A stretch of 64,000 nucleotides of DNA from Conyzicola nivalis (GCF_014639655.1 NZ_BMGB01000001.1:1318882-1382881); one strand, 5' to 3'; positions 52,632-60,684 are shown, numbered from the stretch's first letter. Numbers and translations are program-made. The notes: a model not told the origin generated them from the letters alone.

Positions 52632-53360
52632 TCAGGCCGGAACCGCGTTCTTCGCCGCGTCGACGATCAGCTTCGCGACCGCGTCGGGGTGGCTGATCAT
52701 CGCGACGTGCGAGCTCTCGATCTCGACGGCGATGCCGCCCGCCCGCTCGGCCATCGCGCGGTGGGCCTCCGGCGGGATCGTGCGGTCGTCGGCACCGATG
52801 AGGAACCAGCTGGGGATGGTCTTCCACGCCGGAACGCCGGACAGGGTGCCGAGCGTGTTGAGCGCCGCGGGACGTTGGGCCGCCGCCATGGCCGCGGCGT
52901 CCTCGTCGCTCAGGTCGTCGCAGAACAGCTCTTTGAAGTAGGCCGGGTCGATGTAGCCGTCGGCGTCGCCTTCGCCCGCTCCGGGGTAGGGGCGCACGAG
53001 GGTGTGCTCGCCGAGCGCGGCGGAGCCGCCGCCGAGGCCAAGCGCTTGCAGTACCGGTTCGCCCTCGTCGAGCGCGAAACCGCAGATATAGACGAGCGAC
53101 ACGACGTTCTCGACGTCGGTCGCGGCATTGGTGATCACCGCGCCGCCGTAGGAGTGCCCGACGAGCACGATCGGACCCTCGATCGTCGCGAGCACGGCGC
53201 GCACGTACTCCGCGTCGCCGTGCAGCGATCGCAGCGGGTTGGCGGGGGCCAGCGCGGTGTAGCCGTCGCGCTGCAGCTTCTTGATCACGCCCGTCCAGCC
53301 CGAGGCGTCGGCGAAAGCGCCGTGCACGAGAACGACGGTGGGCTTCGATTCAGAATTCAC
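52632..53360 (-). CDS. Alpha/beta hydrolase
   Basis: Protein of 242 aa close to the EstC/salicylate-esterase-like family. Motifs: PTVVLVHGAFADASGWTGVI, GPIVLVGHSYGGAVITNAA (nucleophile Ser) and WFLIGADDRTIPPEAHRAMA, ESSHVAMISHPDAVAKL (Asp and His). No signal peptide. It is likely an esterase. ATG 53360 has GGAGGTACC upstream. The reductase gene follows directly, and the ECF42-type promoter lies on the other side in the divergent spacer. Confidence 0.88.
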   Translation of the reverse strand: MNSESKPTVVLVHGAFADASGWTGVIKKLQRDGYTALAPANPLRSLHGDAEYVRAVLATIEGPIVLVGHSYGGAVITNAATDVENVVSLVYICGFALDEGEPVLQALGLGGGSAALGEHTLVRPYPGAGEGDADGYIDPAYFKELFCDDLSDEDAAAMAAAQRPAALNTLGTLSGVPAWKTIPSWFLIGADDRTIPPEAHRAMAERAGGIAVEIESSHVAMISHPDAVAKLIVDAAKNAVPA

Positions 53361-53437
53361 GGGTACCTCCGGGTCGCTTGCGGATGATGGCTCACAAAGT
53401 AGACCCCGGCCGGTGGCGAAGACAACATCTAGAAATG

Positions 53438-53464
53438 TGTCGATCGACCCCTGTCTGGCGCGTC
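53438..53464 (+). promoter_or_regulatory. ECF42-type promoter of DGPF/sigma pair 1
   Basis: TGTCGA (53438-53443), 17 nt, then CGTC (53461-53464), 38 bp before ATG 53503. This is the TGTCGA / CG(A/T)C motif described for ECF42 sigma factors in Streptomyces. The same motif and spacing precede the second pair (60394-60420). Confidence 0.72.
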
Positions 53465-53502
53465 ATACAGGTGTCAGTATCAGTTCACCGAAGGGACACA
53501 CA

Positions 53503-53880
53503 ATGCAGTATTCGCTCCTCCTGCACGCACCGGAACCCGGCGACGTCGAGGTCAGTGCCGAACAGATGGCCGAGTTCCAGACGGCCTTCGACCTCTACGC
53601 ACAATCGCTCGATTCGGCGGGCGTGCTCGTGTCGATCGACATCCTCCAGGGGTCGTCGGCGTCGACCACGGTCTCGGTGCGCGACGGTGCGCCGCAGATC
53701 CAGGATGGCCCGTTCGCCGCGACGAAAGAGCAGCTGGCGGGCACGTTCGTTATCGAGGTGCCCGATCTCGACGCGGCCATCGCCTGGGCCGAGAAGAACC
53801 CGGGCGCCCAGTACGGCGTGGTCGAGATCCGCCCGTCGGCCATCGCCTACCGCGACGGCGCGTGGCAGACGCCGGCCTGA
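53503..53880 (+). CDS. DGPF-motif YCII-related protein, pair 1
   Basis: Protein of 125 aa of the DGPF/YCII kind: QYSLLLHAPEPGDVEVSAEQ, APQIQDGPFAATKEQLAGTF (DGPF) and FVIEVPDLDAAIAWAEKNPG. These are encoded next to ECF42 sigma factors and are transcribed by them in Streptomyces; what they do is unknown. Its last 19 bases overlap the sigma-factor start in another frame. The ECF42-type promoter ends 38 bp upstream. ATG 53503 has GAAGGGACACACA before it. Confidence 0.88.
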   Translation: MQYSLLLHAPEPGDVEVSAEQMAEFQTAFDLYAQSLDSAGVLVSIDILQGSSASTTVSVRDGAPQIQDGPFAATKEQLAGTFVIEVPDLDAAIAWAEKNPGAQYGVVEIRPSAIAYRDGAWQTPA

Positions 53881-55088
53881 CCGCCGGGGCGCGGGCCGCG
53901 CAGGTGGCCCGCGCCTCCTACGGGCGGCTGCTCGCGATCCTCGCCGCCGAGACGGGCGACATCCCCCGGGCGGAGGACGCCCTGGCCGACGCTTTCGAAC
54001 GCGCGCTCACTACGTGGCCGGCGGCGGGTATCCCGACGAACCCCGAGGGGTGGCTCGTCACCGTGGCCCGCAACCGGCACCGCGACGTGGTGAGATCGTC
54101 AGCCCACCGCACGTCGGCGCCCCTCGACGTCGACCCGGGCATGCTCGACCTCGTCGACCTCGACGCGATCCCCGACCGTCGCCTCGAGCTGATGTTCGTG
54201 TGCGCGCATCCGGCCATCGACGCGTCGATCCGCACCCCGCTCATGCTGCACACGGTGCTCGGGTTCGACGCGGCGTACGTCGCGCGGGCGTTTGCGGTGC
54301 CGGCGACCACGATGGCGCAGCGGCTCGTGCGGGCCAAGCGGCGCATCCGCACCGCGCGCGTTCCGTTCGTCGTTCCCGTTCTGCAGGACATGCCCGCCCG
54401 CCTGTCCTCTGTGCTCGAGGCCGTCTACGGCGCCTACGCGATCGACTGGCAGCTGGTGTCGGGCCCGACCGTGCGCGAGTCGCTCGCGGCCGAGGCGCTC
54501 TACCTCGCCACGACCCTCGCGGTGCTGCTCGACGACGAGCCCGAGGCGTTCGGGCTCGCAGCCCTCATCGCCTTCTCGCTCGCCCGCGTCGATGCGCGGG
54601 TTGCAGACGACGGATGCCTCGTGCCGCTCGCCGAACAGGACCGGGCGCTCTGGCGGCCCGAGCTAGTGCGCGACGGCGAGCGGCTGCTGCGCCGGGCGCA
54701 CGCGCTCGGCCGCATCTCGCGCTTCCAACTGGAGGCCGCCATCCAGTCGGCGCACTGCGCGCCGGGCGAGCCGGACGCGGTGACGCTGCTCGCCCTGCAC
54801 GACGCCCTCGTGCGCGTCTCGCCCACGCTCGGCGCGCGGGTGGCCCGGGCCGCCGTGCTCGCCGAGGTCCAGGGGCCGCGTGCGGGGCTGACCGCGCTGC
54901 ACGACATCGATGGCGCGGACAGGTTTCAGCCGGCGTGGGCCACGCGGGCGCACCTGCTCGCCGCGAGCGGGGAGACGGATGCCGCGGCATCCGCCTATTC
55001 GAAGGCCATCTCGCTCACCACCGACGCTCCGTCGCGGCTGTACCTCGAACGTCGGGCCGCCGTGGTCAGGAGCGAGGCGACCCCGTAG
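53862..55088 (+). CDS. ECF42-group RNA polymerase sigma factor, pair 1
   Basis: Sigma factor of 408 aa. The sigma2 region (GDIPRAEDALADAFERALTT, GWLVTVARNRHRDVVR) and a short sigma4 (TVLGFDAAYVARAFAVPATT, MAQRLVRAKRRIRTAR) fill the first 170 residues. The long C-terminal extension (DUF6596 then TPR-like helices, LSSVLEAVYGAYAID to RLYLERRAAVVR) is the hallmark of ECF42; the extension is needed for activity in the family. The start is GTG 53862. The usual IFNEGY-type motif is weaker here (VYGAYAID). No classical anti-sigma gene is near. Confidence 0.88.
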   Translation: MADAGLTAGARAAQVARASYGRLLAILAAETGDIPRAEDALADAFERALTTWPAAGIPTNPEGWLVTVARNRHRDVVRSSAHRTSAPLDVDPGMLDLVDLDAIPDRRLELMFVCAHPAIDASIRTPLMLHTVLGFDAAYVARAFAVPATTMAQRLVRAKRRIRTARVPFVVPVLQDMPARLSSVLEAVYGAYAIDWQLVSGPTVRESLAAEALYLATTLAVLLDDEPEAFGLAALIAFSLARVDARVADDGCLVPLAEQDRALWRPELVRDGERLLRRAHALGRISRFQLEAAIQSAHCAPGEPDAVTLLALHDALVRVSPTLGARVARAAVLAEVQGPRAGLTALHDIDGADRFQPAWATRAHLLAASGETDAAASAYSKAISLTTDAPSRLYLERRAAVVRSEATP

Positions 55089-55097
55089 GTTGAGGGC

Positions 55098-55310
55098 ATG
55101 AGCAATCTCAGCAAGGGCGACCGGGTCAGTTGGAACACTCCGCAGGGCCGCACCCGCGGGCACGTGGTCGAGAAGAAGACCGAAGACTTCGACTTCGCCG
55201 GACAGCACTTCACCGCGACATCCGACGAACCGGCTTTCATCGTCGAATCCGAGAAGACCGGGGCGCAGGCGGCCCACAAGGGCTCGGCGCTGCGGAAGCT
55301 GAAGGCCTGA
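55098..55310 (+). CDS. DUF2945 (hypervirulence-associated TUDOR-type) protein
   Basis: Protein of 70 aa: LSKGDRVSWNTPQGRTRGHV, VEKKTEDFDFAGQHFTATSD, EPAFIVESEKTGAQAAHKGS. The GDRVSWNTPQG motif and AHKGSALRKL end match DUF2945, an SH3/tudor-like barrel of unknown activity. ATG 55098 follows TAGGTT by 6 nt. It lies 9 bp past the sigma-factor stop, but its own -10 suggests a separate transcript. Confidence 0.88.
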   Translation: MSNLSKGDRVSWNTPQGRTRGHVVEKKTEDFDFAGQHFTATSDEPAFIVESEKTGAQAAHKGSALRKLKA

Positions 55311-55323
55311 TTGAATTGACGGG

Positions 55324-56106
55324 ATGCTTACGCCAGAGATCCCGCCCGCCCGCTCCGTGATTTCGCCGGACGGCACCAATATCGCCACCTACGAGTTCGG
55401 TGACCCGGATGCGCCCACGGTATTCGCGGTGCACGGTTTCGCGTCGAGCGCGCTGCTGAACTGGCACTCCACCGGGTGGATCCGCGACCTCGTGCGCGCC
55501 GACTTCCACGTGATCGCGATCGACCAGCGCGGCCACGGCGCGAGCGACAAGCCGCACTCCCCCGCCGCGTACACGATGGCCGCGCTCGTCGACGACGTGC
55601 TCGCCGTGCTCGACACTTTTATGCTCGACGAGGTGGCCTACGTCGGCTACTCGCTCGGTGCCAGGGTCGGCTGGGAAGCGGCGCGCGAACTGCCCGAGCG
55701 CATCACGAAGGCGGTGCTGGGCGGCATCCCCGACGGCGACCCGCTCACGCGCTTCCAGGTCGACGCGGCCCGCGCGCACATCGAACGCGGCCACGTCGTG
55801 GAGGACCGCCTCACCGGCGCCTACCTGCAGATGGCGAGCGGCATCGAGGGCAACGACCTGCGCGCTCTCGTCGCCCTCGTCGAGGGCATGCGCGGCGGTC
55901 CGCAGCCGAGCGCCGACAACGCGCCCGACCAGCCGACGCTGTTCGCAACCGGCAGCGAAGACGGCATCCTGCCCAAGTCGCGCGCGCTGGCGATGGCTGC
56001 GGAGGGCGATTTCTTCGAGATCCCCGGACGCAACCACCTCAACGCGCCCACCTCGAGGGCCTTCCGCGATGCCGCCCTGGAGTTCCTGGCCGCGCCCCTC
56101 AAATGA
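55324..56106 (+). CDS. Alpha/beta-fold hydrolase
   Basis: Protein of 260 aa: TVFAVHGFASSALLNWHSTG (oxyanion), VIAIDQRGHGASDKPHSPAA, VAYVGYSLGARVGWEAAREL (nucleophile Ser), LFATGSEDGILPKSRALAMA (Asp), IPGRNHLNAPTSRAFRDAAL (His). It has no signal peptide. It resembles haloalkane-dehalogenase/esterase-type hydrolases but the substrate cannot be read. ATG 55324; weak ribosome binding site. The stop codon lies inside the hairpin at 56102. Confidence 0.85.
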   Translation: MLTPEIPPARSVISPDGTNIATYEFGDPDAPTVFAVHGFASSALLNWHSTGWIRDLVRADFHVIAIDQRGHGASDKPHSPAAYTMAALVDDVLAVLDTFMLDEVAYVGYSLGARVGWEAARELPERITKAVLGGIPDGDPLTRFQVDAARAHIERGHVVEDRLTGAYLQMASGIEGNDLRALVALVEGMRGGPQPSADNAPDQPTLFATGSEDGILPKSRALAMAAEGDFFEIPGRNHLNAPTSRAFRDAALEFLAAPLK

Positions 56107-56146
56107 GCCGCTTTCGGCGCAATAAGGCGGCCGCGGCGGGCTCATT
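56102..56146. repeat. Inverted repeat at convergent gene end
   Basis: AATGAGCC (56102-56109) and GGCTCATT (56139-56146) with GC-rich inner bases able to pair further. It holds the stop of the hydrolase gene and lies before the end of the opposite DUF2316 gene; probably a bidirectional terminator. Confidence 0.5.
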
Positions 56147-56167
56147 CCGCCGGAATCGCCTCACCTA

Positions 56168-56482
56168 TTAGCTCGCGCTCTCCTTCAACACCTCGTCGAG
56201 GTCGTACAGCGCGAACCACTTCTCGGCGGAGGCCCGCGCGGCCGGCGTGAGCACCGTGTACGGGCGAGGCTCTCGGCCGCGCTCGAGAACCATGCGCTCG
56301 AGGTAGTCGCGCACGAGCCAGACGTCGATCGGGTCGGCGGAGGTGACATCGAGCGCCGCGGATACCCGGTCGTCGTCCATGCCCAGGGTGCGCTGCAGAT
56401 CGGCCTCGCTCAGCCCGGCCAGCTCGAGGTTGGCCCGCTGCTCTTCGCCGGTGGCTGCGCGTTCACGCTTGTTCAACGTCAT
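56168..56482 (-). CDS. DUF2316 family protein
   Basis: Protein of 104 aa: TLNKRERAATGEEQRANLEL, AGLSEADLQRTLGMDDDRVS, ALDVTSADPIDVWLVRDYLE. Matches the DUF2316 family, which looks like a small helix-turn-helix-type fold (LSEADLQRTLGMDDDRVSAAL). A regulatory role is possible but unshown. ATG 56482 has AAAGGC upstream. The epimerase gene at 56946 and its operator-like site are on the other side of a VOC gene. Confidence 0.85.
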   Translation of the reverse strand: MTLNKRERAATGEEQRANLELAGLSEADLQRTLGMDDDRVSAALDVTSADPIDVWLVRDYLERMVLERGREPRPYTVLTPAARASAEKWFALYDLDEVLKESAS

Positions 56483-56521
56483 GCCTTTATTCTCGTCGCG
56501 CGCAGGGCCATACTCGTGCGC

Positions 56522-56863
56522 ATGCTGACTATCGGATCCATCGTCTGGGGCGTGCTCGATATCCCCCGCGCCGTCGACTTCTGGACCGCGGCGCTCGACT
56601 ACCGCCCGCGCGAACAGCCCGAGGACGACTGGGCGACGCTCGTGCCGCGGCAGGGCCCTGGCACCCGGCTGTCATTGATGCTGGTCACCTCCGACAAGCC
56701 CGCGCGGCACCACATGGACATCTTCGCCGCTGACCAGGACGCCGAGGTCGACCGGCTCGTCGGCCTCGGCGCCCGCACCGTGGACTGGGACTACCCCGAT
56801 CTCGCCGACTACGTCGTGCTCGAAGATCCCGACGGCAACCGGTTCTGCGTCGTGCAGAGCTGA
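56522..56863 (+). CDS. VOC-family protein
   Basis: Protein of 113 aa with one VOC fold: GSIVWGVLDIPRAVDFWTAA, LDYRPREQPEDDWATLVPRQ, PARHHMDIFAADQDAEVDRL, DYVVLEDPDGNRFCVV. The pattern is the DUF-type glyoxalase common in actinobacteria. Ligand unknown. ATG 56522 follows CATACT by 7 nt; GTG 56516 in frame is less likely because it would fall within the leader. Confidence 0.82.
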   Translation: MLTIGSIVWGVLDIPRAVDFWTAALDYRPREQPEDDWATLVPRQGPGTRLSLMLVTSDKPARHHMDIFAADQDAEVDRLVGLGARTVDWDYPDLADYVVLEDPDGNRFCVVQS

Positions 56864-56886
56864 CAAAGATGTCGTGGCGCCGCACG

Positions 56887-56909
56887 AATAGATAGTGCTA
56901 CTCTCTATT
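56887..56909. promoter_or_regulatory. Operator-like inverted repeat before the epimerase-type gene
   Basis: AATAGATAG-TGCTA-CTCTCTATT, one mismatch in 9-bp arms, 36 bp before ATG 56946. The region is AT-rich against a GC-rich background and has -10-like hexamers (TACTCT, TATTTA). A TetR-like repressor site is likely; its regulator is not next door. Confidence 0.5.
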
Positions 56910-56945
56910 TATTCGCACCGCCCATGACATGAATCGAGTACAGCC

Positions 56946-57884
56946 ATGACCGCATCCCCCACCCACGTTGTCCTCGGCGGCAACGGCGTCGTCGGACGGG
57001 AGACGGTTCGCGCCCTCCTCGAGCGCGGCGAGACGCCGGCCTCCTTCGGGCGGCGACCGTCGACCGTCGACGGCGCGCACCCGCTGATCGGCGACCTGCT
57101 CGACCGGGCGCACGTCAGCACCGCAATCCGAGGAGCCGAGGTCGCCTACCTCACCGCGGGCCTCCCCTACTCGGGTCGCGTCTGGGCGGAGCAATGGCCG
57201 GTCGTGGTCGGCAACATCGTCGACGCCGCGATCGAGCACGGCACGCACCTGGTGTACTTCGACAACGTCTACGCCTACGGCCGGGTCCACGGCCCGATGA
57301 CCGAACATACCGCGATCGTCCCCGCGGGCAAGAAGGGGCGGGTGAGGGCGTCCGCGCTCGAGACGCTCGCCGAGGCATCCGACCGGGGCCTCATCGTCAC
57401 CACCGTCCGCAGCGCCGATTTCTACGGGCCCGGGGCGTCGACGAGCGTGTTCAACTCGTTCGCGCTCGACAGAATCGCCAAGGGCAAGACGGCCACCTGG
57501 CTCTTCGACGCCGACCAGCCGCACTCGCTCACCCACACCCCCGACATCGGCGACGCGCTCGCGCTCGTCGGCACCGTGCCCGAAGCGCGCGGCGGCACCT
57601 GGCACGTTCCCACCGCGCCCGCGCTCACCGGCCGCGAGTACATCGAGCTCGCCGGCGGCCGCATCGGCGTGATGGGCGGCGCCACGATGCGCGTCGGCTC
57701 GCTGTTCAACTCCGCTGCGCGGGAGACGCTCGAGCTGGCGCACCAGTACACCGCTCCCTATATCTTCGACTCCACCGCGTTCGAGACGGCGTTCGGCGTG
57801 ACCGCAACACCGGTCGCGCGGGGCATCGAGGCAACGCTCGCCGCGGCCCGGTCGACGCCGGAACGTGCACAATTGGCAGTATGA
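56946..57884 (+). CDS. NAD-dependent epimerase/dehydratase-like protein
   Basis: SDR-type protein of 312 aa: HVVLGGNGVVGRETVRALLE (nucleotide motif), AYLTAGLPYSGRVWAEQWPV, HLVYFDNVYAYGRVHGPMTE (with Tyr as in YxxxK-type sites), TTVRSADFYGPGASTSVFNS. The usual YxxxK is replaced by YAYGRVHG. It may be a reductase or epimerase of an unknown metabolite. ATG 56946 has no clear ribosome binding site. Its TGA overlaps the ATG of the coiled-coil gene (ATGA), so the two are coupled. Confidence 0.82.
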   Translation: MTASPTHVVLGGNGVVGRETVRALLERGETPASFGRRPSTVDGAHPLIGDLLDRAHVSTAIRGAEVAYLTAGLPYSGRVWAEQWPVVVGNIVDAAIEHGTHLVYFDNVYAYGRVHGPMTEHTAIVPAGKKGRVRASALETLAEASDRGLIVTTVRSADFYGPGASTSVFNSFALDRIAKGKTATWLFDADQPHSLTHTPDIGDALALVGTVPEARGGTWHVPTAPALTGREYIELAGGRIGVMGGATMRVGSLFNSAARETLELAHQYTAPYIFDSTAFETAFGVTATPVARGIEATLAAARSTPERAQLAV

Positions 57885-58693
57885 CCGATCTCGCCGCCGT
57901 CGCGACCGAGCTCTACGCGCTGCTGCCGACCGAGTTCACGGCGGCACGCAACGAGCGGGCGAAGGGCGAGGGCGGCGAGCTCGGCGCCGAGATCAAGGCG
58001 CTGCCGAGACCGTCGGCCGCCGCCTGGGCCACGAGCCTGCTGGCGCGGGAGCGGCCCGACGATGTCGCGCAGCTGTTCGCGCTCGGTGACTCCCTGCGGA
58101 ACGCCCAGGACGGCCTCGACCGCGCGACGCTCACCAAGCTCGGCTCGCAGCGGCGCGCACTGGTGACGGCCCTCGCAAAGCAGGCGGGATCCCTCGCGGC
58201 CGACGCGGGGCATCCGGTGAACGCCGCGGCCATCATCGATGTCGAACGCACGCTGCAAGCCGGCATGTCGGATGCTGCCGCTGCCGCGGCCGTGACATCC
58301 GGACGGTTGGTGCGCGCGCTCTCGGGCGACGGCCTCGAAGCCGTCGACCTCGACGACGCGGTGGCCGGTCCGCTGCCCGCGGCACGGGCGCGCACGAAGA
58401 CGAAGGCCCCGGTCAAGAAGGCGCCGTCGAAGAAAAAGATCGAGGCCGCGGATGCCGCGGTCGCCACCGCACGGGCGGCCGCCGACGACGCCGAGCGCAC
58501 GGCGCGCCAGGCGGGCAGCGCGAAGGAGTCGCTGACGCTCGAGCGCGAGGAACTGCGCGAGCACCTCGCCGACGTGGAGGGCGAACTCGCCGACGCGTCG
58601 CGGACGTTCGAGGCGGCGGAGCGCAAGCGCACCACGGCCGCGCGGGCACTGGAGAAGGCCGAGCGGGAGCGCGCGACGCTGGTTGACGACTAG
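57881..58693 (+). CDS. Coiled-coil hypothetical protein
   Basis: Protein of 270 aa. The first 160 residues are helical (ELYALLPTEFTAARNERAKG, LPRPSAAAWATSLLARERPD), followed by a Lys-rich linker (KTKAPVKKAPSKKKIEAA) and a long coiled coil (residues about 185-268: EREELREHLADVEGELAD and on). Similar proteins in actinobacteria have no known role; the basic linker and coiled coil would suit nucleic acid or chromosome binding. ATG 57881 overlaps the epimerase stop. It ends before a REP-type repeat. Confidence 0.65.
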   Translation: MTDLAAVATELYALLPTEFTAARNERAKGEGGELGAEIKALPRPSAAAWATSLLARERPDDVAQLFALGDSLRNAQDGLDRATLTKLGSQRRALVTALAKQAGSLAADAGHPVNAAAIIDVERTLQAGMSDAAAAAAVTSGRLVRALSGDGLEAVDLDDAVAGPLPAARARTKTKAPVKKAPSKKKIEAADAAVATARAAADDAERTARQAGSAKESLTLEREELREHLADVEGELADASRTFEAAERKRTTAARALEKAERERATLVDD

Positions 58694-58706
58694 TCGGAAT
58701 CGTGGA

Positions 58707-58762
58707 TTGAGCTTGTCGAAATCCCGCAGCGTCATTGCTCGCGGGGATTTCGACAAGCTCAA
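58707..58762. repeat. REP-type inverted repeat between convergent genes, second site
   Basis: Perfect 19-bp arms, TTGAGCTTGTCGAAATCCC and complement, loop of 18 bases. Same family as 48688-48747. The stop codon TGA of the sigma gene (58759-58761) is inside the right arm. Confidence 0.85.
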
Positions 58763-59982
58763 CCGGCGGGCGGGTTCAGCCGCGCCACCTTCAGCGCCAG
58801 GTAGCGGCGCTCGGCCACGCTCACCGTTCCGCGCATAGCCGCGCCGTACGCCTCGACGGCGCCGTCGGCGTCCCCAGCCAGCTCGAGCAGGTGACCGCGC
58901 ACGACGTCGAACCGGTGGGTGTGCGCCAGGCCCGCCTCCCCCGCGATCGTTCCGAGCAGGGCGAGCCCGGCGAGCGGCCCGTCGACCATCGCGACGGCGA
59001 CGGCGCGGTTGAGTGTGACCACCGGTCCCGGCGCGATGCGCTCGAGCACGGTGTACAGCGCGAGGATCTGCGGCCAGTCCGTGACATCCGGGGTCTCGGC
59101 CTCGTCGTGCAGCGCGGCGATCGCCGCCTGCAGCTGGTACGGCCCGACCGCGACCGAGCCGAGTGTCGCCGTCAACAGCGCGGTGCCCTCGGCGATGAGC
59201 GCGGCGTTCCACAGCGTGCGATCCTGTTCGGCGAGCGGGACGAGCATGCCGTCGGGCCGTTCGCGCGCTGCCCGGCGGGCGTCGGTGAGCAGCATCAGGG
59301 CGAGGAGGCCTGCTACCTCGCCGTCCGCCGGGAGGCTGGCCCGCAGCATCCGGGTAATGCGGATCGCCTCGTCCGTCAGGTCCGCGCCCGCGGCGACCGA
59401 CCGCGAACCGGGCGTGTAGCCCTCGTTGAAGATCAGGTAGAGCACCTGCAGCACCACGGCCAGCCGCGCGCCCAGGTCGGCGGCGGGCGGCGGCTCGAAT
59501 CGCAGCCCGTCCGCGCGGATCTGCTGCTTCGCCCTGCTGATGCGCTGGGCCACAGTCGACTCCGGAACGAGGAACGCGCGCGCGATCTCGGCGGTCGTCA
59601 GCCCGCCCACGGCGCGCAGGGTCAGCGCGAGCTGTGACGGCTGCGACAGCACCGGGTGGCAGCACAGGTAGAGCAGGGTGAGCGAGTCGTCGTCGCCGGG
59701 CACGGCTGTCGCGACCTCGAGGGCCGCGTCGTTGTTCTCGCGCTCGCGGCGGGCGATGTCGCTGCGCAGCGCGTCAATGAGGCGGCGGGACGCGACCGTG
59801 ATGAGCCAGGATTTCGGATAATCCGGAATCCCGTCACTGCTCCATGCGGTCGAGGCGGCGAGCAGTGCCTCCTGGGTGGCGTCTTCGGCGGCCGACCAGT
59901 CGCCGTAGCGGCGAGCGAGCACGCCGACGACCTGCGGCGCGAGTTCGCGCAACAGGCCGACGACGGCTCGCTCGTCTGTCAC
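58759..59982 (-). CDS. ECF42-group RNA polymerase sigma factor, pair 2
   Basis: Sigma factor of 407 aa. Sigma2: YGDWSAAEDATQEALLAAST, SWLITVASRRLIDALRSDIA; sigma4: LTTAEIARAFLVPESTVAQR, ISRAKQQIRAD. The C-terminal extension begins with the family's LQVLYLIFNEGYTPG motif (DUF6596) and continues in TPR-like helices, with LAEQDRTLWNAALIAEGTAL and NRAVAVAMVDGPLAGLAL typical of ECF42. GTG 59982 overlaps the stop of the DGPF gene (GTGA). It is a different subtype from pair 1 by sequence. Confidence 0.92.
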   Translation of the reverse strand: MTDERAVVGLLRELAPQVVGVLARRYGDWSAAEDATQEALLAASTAWSSDGIPDYPKSWLITVASRRLIDALRSDIARRERENNDAALEVATAVPGDDDSLTLLYLCCHPVLSQPSQLALTLRAVGGLTTAEIARAFLVPESTVAQRISRAKQQIRADGLRFEPPPAADLGARLAVVLQVLYLIFNEGYTPGSRSVAAGADLTDEAIRITRMLRASLPADGEVAGLLALMLLTDARRAARERPDGMLVPLAEQDRTLWNAALIAEGTALLTATLGSVAVGPYQLQAAIAALHDEAETPDVTDWPQILALYTVLERIAPGPVVTLNRAVAVAMVDGPLAGLALLGTIAGEAGLAHTHRFDVVRGHLLELAGDADGAVEAYGAAMRGTVSVAERRYLALKVARLNPPAG

Positions 59983-60344
59983 TGGTATTCGGCGGGCGGT
60001 CCCGACGGCACCGGGCGCAGCTCGACCACGTCGGACCACGCCACGATCTCGGCGCAGAGCTCCAGCGCGCGTTCTTCGCTCGCGACGTCGACCACCCAGA
60101 AGCCGATGATCGACTCTTTCGCCTCGGCGAACGGCCCGTCGGTCGCGACCGGCTGTCCGTTCTCGAGCCGCACGACCTTGGCCTGGCTGGGGTCGGCGAG
60201 ACCCTCGTTGTAGACCATCTCGCCCGAGTCGCGCAGGCGCCCGTCGATGGCGATCATGAACTGGATCATCTCGCCGATCCACTCGGGGGTCTTCGTGGCG
60301 CCCATCTCCTCGGCGCTGCCGAACATTGCGATCATGTACTTCAT
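59979..60344 (-). CDS. DGPF-motif YCII-related protein, pair 2
   Basis: Protein of 121 aa: MKYMIAMFGSAEEMGATKTP, GQPVATDGPFAEAKESIIGF (DGPF), WVVDVASEERALELCAEIVA, ending VELRPVPSGPPAEYQ. First gene of the pair; the sigma gene follows with a 4-nt overlap. AGGAGTGAACG lies before ATG 60344. An ECF42-type promoter is 49 bp upstream, so the pair is probably self-activated. Function of DGPF proteins is unknown. Confidence 0.92.
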   Translation of the reverse strand: MKYMIAMFGSAEEMGATKTPEWIGEMIQFMIAIDGRLRDSGEMVYNEGLADPSQAKVVRLENGQPVATDGPFAEAKESIIGFWVVDVASEERALELCAEIVAWSDVVELRPVPSGPPAEYQ

Positions 60345-60393
60345 CGTTCACTCCTCGTATTTCGGATGCCCGGGGCGGGCGTCTCACGAGTGA

Positions 60394-60420
60394 GTCGGAG
60401 CCGGGCCGGCGTTCTCGACA
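60394..60420 (-). promoter_or_regulatory. ECF42-type promoter of DGPF/sigma pair 2
   Basis: On the minus strand TGTCGA (60420-60415), 17 nt, CGAC (60397-60394). Same motif and same spacing as 53438-53464. The rest of the spacer to 60684 (340 bp in all) shows no ORF or RNA that I can support. Confidence 0.72.
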
Positions 60421-60684
60421 TCACCGTACCGAAACAGCCGGTTGAGTAGGGCCGTCTTCGGCCCGTATCGAAACCTCGGCGGCGGTGCGAGGAACGGTCG
60501 CCACTGCGAGCACTTCCACGTTGACTCCGAGGAACGCGACCAAAGTTGCGGCGCCGGTGACGCGAGAAGGACATGCCGAACGTCGCGATGGCGAGTGTCG
60601 CGACGCTGAAAAGGGCGCGTAGACGAGTTGGGTCGAGGCTGCCAAGCTGAGAGCAATTGACCATCGTTCACGCTGGAGGTTCCA

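Noticed and set aside
60341-60664. 107-codon open frame on the minus strand upstream of the DGPF gene
   Set aside because: Arg/Ser-rich, no ribosome binding site, and it covers the ECF42-type promoter; not credible as a protein.
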